A stretch of 8,893 nucleotides of DNA from an uncultured Fenollaria sp. (GTDB lineage: Bacteria; Bacillota; Clostridia; Tissierellales; Peptoniphilaceae): positions 1 through 8,893 of the forward strand of contig NZ_CAKPYL010000055.1 in the NCBI RefSeq assembly GCF_934202865.1, read 5' to 3'. The notes under the pieces are model-generated. The model saw nothing but the letters and a program-made list of their open reading frames with translations. It did not search any database and was not told the DNA's origin. Shown one piece after another: positions 6,915 through 8,893 of this stretch; positions within the stretch are counted from its first letter, which is position 1; every line of letters begins with the position of its first letter. The position numbers and the translations under genes are program-made.

Positions 6915-6943
6915 ATTATATATATAATTTTCGTTTTTGTCAA
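6915..6943 (-). promoter_or_regulatory. Perfect sigma-A promoter of the metK riboswitch transcript
   Basis: On the minus strand TTGACA (6938-6943) and TATAAT (6915-6920) are separated by exactly 17 bases. The start would be near 6908, about a dozen bases before riboswitch helix P1, giving a leader of roughly 207 bases. The -35 box begins only 9 bases after the MATE stop codon. Confidence 0.85.
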
Positions 6944-6952
6944 GCCCTTCGC

Positions 6953-8317
6953 CTAATTATTTTCTTCCAAGGCAAAACGTTCCCCTACCTTCTTCTTCAC
7001 ATAGATATAAGTAAAGACGTAGACTATGGTAGTCAATAACCAGGACAATGGATATGAGATATACAAAATCCATTGCTCGTGATACTTTTGAAATACACTC
7101 ATGATCCACAATATTCTAAAGCCGCAAATGCATACGACAGCTATGATCATAGGTGTTAGTGAATAGCCCATCGCGCGTATTACGCCTGAGTAAACGTCCA
7201 TGATGCCGCAAAGTAAATATGTTGTCGATATGACACCTAGCCTTAGCATCGCAATCTCGATAACTTCTGGGTTTGGTGTATATAATTTTAGTAAGAAATT
7301 ACCTGCTAAATATGCGCCTATGCCTAGGACTAGGCCCACGACTGACACCATGACGATGGTTGTCTTAAGTATCTCGTCAACTCTGTCAAGCTTTTTCGCA
7401 CCCATATTTTGCGAGGCAAATGATAGTGAGGCTTGATAGATGGCGTCCATCGCCATAAAGACGAAGCCTTCGATGTTGCCAGCTGCTGTGTTTGCAGCGA
7501 CTACAAGCTTACCGAAGGAGTTGATTGAGGATTGTATAAGCATATTGGATATACTAAATAGTGCCCCTGTAAAGCCTGATGGCAAACCTATCCTAAGCAT
7601 TTCGCCAAACTTTTTCCAATCCATCTTTAATTTATCTAGCTTTAAGTTCAAGTAGCCGTCGCTCTTCATCAAGCACAAAACTATTAGCACGGCTGAGAAA
7701 GCTTCCGAGATGATGGTAGCAAGAGCAACTCCGTCAACTGTCTTCTTTAAAACTATTACAAAGTATAAATTTAAAACTATGTTCATAACGCCTGAGATGG
7801 CTAGGTAGTAAAGCGGCCTCTTTGTGTCGCCTGCTGCTCTAAGTATCGAAGCGCCGAAGTTATATATCATAAAGCCCGGCATACCCATGAAGTAGATCTG
7901 CATATAAAGTGTCGCTAGATCAATAACTTCCTCGGGTGTTTGCATCAGTTCAAGCATTGGCCTTGCTGAAAAGTAACCGACCCCTATCATGATAAAGCCG
8001 CCAAGTAAACCCGATAGCATCGACGTATGAAGCGTATCTTGCGCGTCCTTGTATGAGCCCTTACCTATCGCCTGACCCATAAGCACGCTCGCACCTATCG
8101 ATATACCGATGAATAGATTGATGATTAGATTAATCAGTGCACCGGTCGAACCAACTGCGGCAAGTGCAGCGTCCCCTGCGTAACGTCCGACAACTATAAC
8201 ATCGGCGGCGTTAAAGAAGAGCTGCAAAGTGCTCGATAACATCAAGGGTATCGAAAACTTTATTAATTTTGGAAGGAGTTTTCCCTCCGTCATATTAATT
8301 TCATAATTCTTTGACAT
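6953..8317 (-). CDS. MATE family multidrug/toxin efflux transporter
   Basis: A 454-residue inner-membrane protein with about twelve hydrophobic segments in two similar halves (about 10-220 and 235-440). Family features include the N-terminal PLMLSSTLQLFFNAADVIVVGRY (residues about 25-47, key residues P, Q, D, G), LRAAGDTKRP, GVALATIISEAFSA, and in the second half RIGLPSGF and VIRAMG. MATE proteins expel cationic drugs, dyes or metabolites using a sodium or proton gradient; the substrate cannot be told from sequence. The ATG at 8317 has AAAGGA 11 bases upstream, rather distant, with GGTG closer at 5 bases. It has its own promoter, is divergent from the pyrophosphatase gene, and has no terminator of its own before the metK promoter. 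Length and ends look intact. Confidence 0.93.
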   Translation of the reverse strand: MSKNYEINMTEGKLLPKLIKFSIPLMLSSTLQLFFNAADVIVVGRYAGDAALAAVGSTGALINLIINLFIGISIGASVLMGQAIGKGSYKDAQDTLHTSMLSGLLGGFIMIGVGYFSARPMLELMQTPEEVIDLATLYMQIYFMGMPGFMIYNFGASILRAAGDTKRPLYYLAISGVMNIVLNLYFVIVLKKTVDGVALATIISEAFSAVLIVLCLMKSDGYLNLKLDKLKMDWKKFGEMLRIGLPSGFTGALFSISNMLIQSSINSFGKLVVAANTAAGNIEGFVFMAMDAIYQASLSFASQNMGAKKLDRVDEILKTTIVMVSVVGLVLGIGAYLAGNFLLKLYTPNPEVIEIAMLRLGVISTTYLLCGIMDVYSGVIRAMGYSLTPMIIAVVCICGFRILWIMSVFQKYHEQWILYISYPLSWLLTTIVYVFTYIYVKKKVGERFALEENN

Positions 8318-8345
8318 AATTACACCATTCCTTTTATATCAATCA

Positions 8346-8374
8346 ATTTTACTACAATCGAAATAATTTTTCAA
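8346..8374 (-). promoter_or_regulatory. Promoter of the MATE gene
   Basis: On the minus strand TTGAAA (8369-8374) and TAAAAT (8346-8351) are separated by 17 bases, each matching consensus at five of six positions. The predicted start is about 20-25 bases upstream of the ATG at 8317. Confidence 0.6.
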
Positions 8375-8403
8375 GGCTTTTTGCAAAATTAATTACTAAA
8401 TCC

Positions 8404-8432
8404 TTTATTTTTTTATCAAAATGTGTTATAGT
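8404..8432 (+). promoter_or_regulatory. Promoter of the pyrophosphatase gene
   Basis: An extended -10 (TG at 8424-8425, TATAGT at 8427-8432) has a weak -35 (TTTATT, 8404-8409) at 17 bases. The ribosome site AAGGTGAT (8450-8457) precedes the ATG at 8461. A TATAAT at 8440-8445 is too close to the ribosome site to be the likely -10. Confidence 0.5.
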
Positions 8433-8460
8433 ATATGAATATAATATGGAAGGTGATTTA

Positions 8461-8893
8461 ATGAATAAAAAAGTTTACGTCTCAGGTCATAAGGTGCCTG
8501 ATACGGATTCAATCGCGAGCGCTATCTCATACGCCTACCTTGTCAATAGTCTTGGCAAATACGATGCAAAAGCAGTTAGGCTCGGCGATTTAAATAAGGA
8601 GACAAAATTCGTTTTAAAGCACTTTGGCGTGGACGAGCCAAAGCTATTAACAACTATGAAAATAAAATTAAAGGACGTTGATCTTGATGAGGCAGTGCTT
8701 GTAGATGAGGACGCGTCTCTATACGAAGCGATCAACCTACTTCGTGAGAAAAATGCTTATGTACTTATAGTAGTCGATAAGGCTGGCAAGATGAGCGGCA
8801 TCATCGGTTTGAAAGATATTACAGAAATTTATACAAATATCTTTGATGACACTATTCTTAGTAAGGCTGATACGCCATTTAAAAATGTTGTTG
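8461..8893 (+). CDS. ppaC: Mn-dependent inorganic pyrophosphatase, family II (DHH), CBS-containing type; 3' end outside window
   Basis: The first 144 residues are visible with no stop before the window end. VSGHKVPDTDSIASAISYAYL-type start (key residues H10, D14, D16) is the first metal-binding motif of DHH-family pyrophosphatases, which split pyrophosphate into two phosphates with Mn2+ or Co2+ in the cytoplasm. GDLNKETKFVLKHFGV (about 42-57) also fits the family. From about residue 67 the sequence leaves the plain catalytic fold and becomes CBS-like: VDEDASLYEAINLLREKN, then IVVDKAGKMSGIIGLKDI. CBS-containing family II enzymes, common in Clostridia, carry two CBS domains (often with a DRTGG domain) that bind adenine nucleotides and tune activity. 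The rest of the insert and the C-terminal domain lie outside. The start is set by AAGGTGAT four bases upstream. Related DHH phosphoesterases are less likely given the motif spacing. Confidence 0.9.
   Translation, partial: MNKKVYVSGHKVPDTDSIASAISYAYLVNSLGKYDAKAVRLGDLNKETKFVLKHFGVDEPKLLTTMKIKLKDVDLDEAVLVDEDASLYEAINLLREKNAYVLIVVDKAGKMSGIIGLKDITEIYTNIFDDTILSKADTPFKNVV

Noticed and set aside
8535..8735. 66-codon minus-strand ORF
   Set aside because: Antisense shadow of the pyrophosphatase coding region; serine-rich and without a ribosome site.
1..8893. CRISPR arrays, tRNA or rRNA genes, insertion sequences, prophage or toxin-antitoxin genes
   Set aside because: Looked for on both strands; no spaced direct repeats, cloverleaf motifs, transposase or terminal inverted repeats seen. 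The only repeats are domain repeats inside the adhesin.

Overview
The window looks like chromosome from a low-GC, Gram-positive, probably host-associated anaerobe of the Bacillota (Clostridia/Tissierellia-like). The reasons are AT-rich spacers, near-perfect sigma-A promoters, AAGGAGG-type ribosome sites, a SAM-I riboswitch ahead of metK, a family II pyrophosphatase that appears to carry a CBS insert, and a sortase-anchored Cna-B surface protein. The species cannot be fixed from this sequence alone.

Layout. Positions 1-4588 (minus) hold one very large surface-protein gene in two reading frames: a secreted N-terminal part (2600-4588) and a C-terminal part (1-2655) with five Cna-B domains and an IPKTG sorting signal. 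The frames meet at a run of ten G on the coding strand (2612-2621), inside a predicted right-handed beta-helix. With nine G (or twelve) they join into one protein of about 1,528 residues (nine G). This looks like a phase-variable (contingency) adhesin captured OFF, or else a homopolymer sequencing error. It has a perfect TTGACA-17-TATAAT promoter (4669-4697). Divergent from it is an MgtC/SapB-family membrane protein (4778-5443). A hairpin that can act as a terminator on both strands (about 5452-5486) separates that gene from metK.

Positions 5514-6943 (minus) form a complete SAM-controlled unit: perfect promoter, SAM-I riboswitch, identifiable antiterminator and terminator, a further GC-rich stem, ribosome site and metK. 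Just upstream on the same strand lies a MATE-family transporter (6953-8317). It ends only 9 bases before the metK -35 box, so the riboswitch terminator is the first visible terminator for that transcript too. Divergent from the transporter is the 5' part of a Mn-dependent inorganic pyrophosphatase (8461 onward, cut by the window end).

Working together: metK makes S-adenosylmethionine and releases pyrophosphate and phosphate, and a pyrophosphatase would help pull such reactions forward, though the two genes are not in one operon here. The surface protein is the accessory element; the other genes are ordinary housekeeping or transport functions. The most notable observation is the G tract that would switch the adhesin between a full-length wall-anchored form and a truncated, unanchored secreted form.
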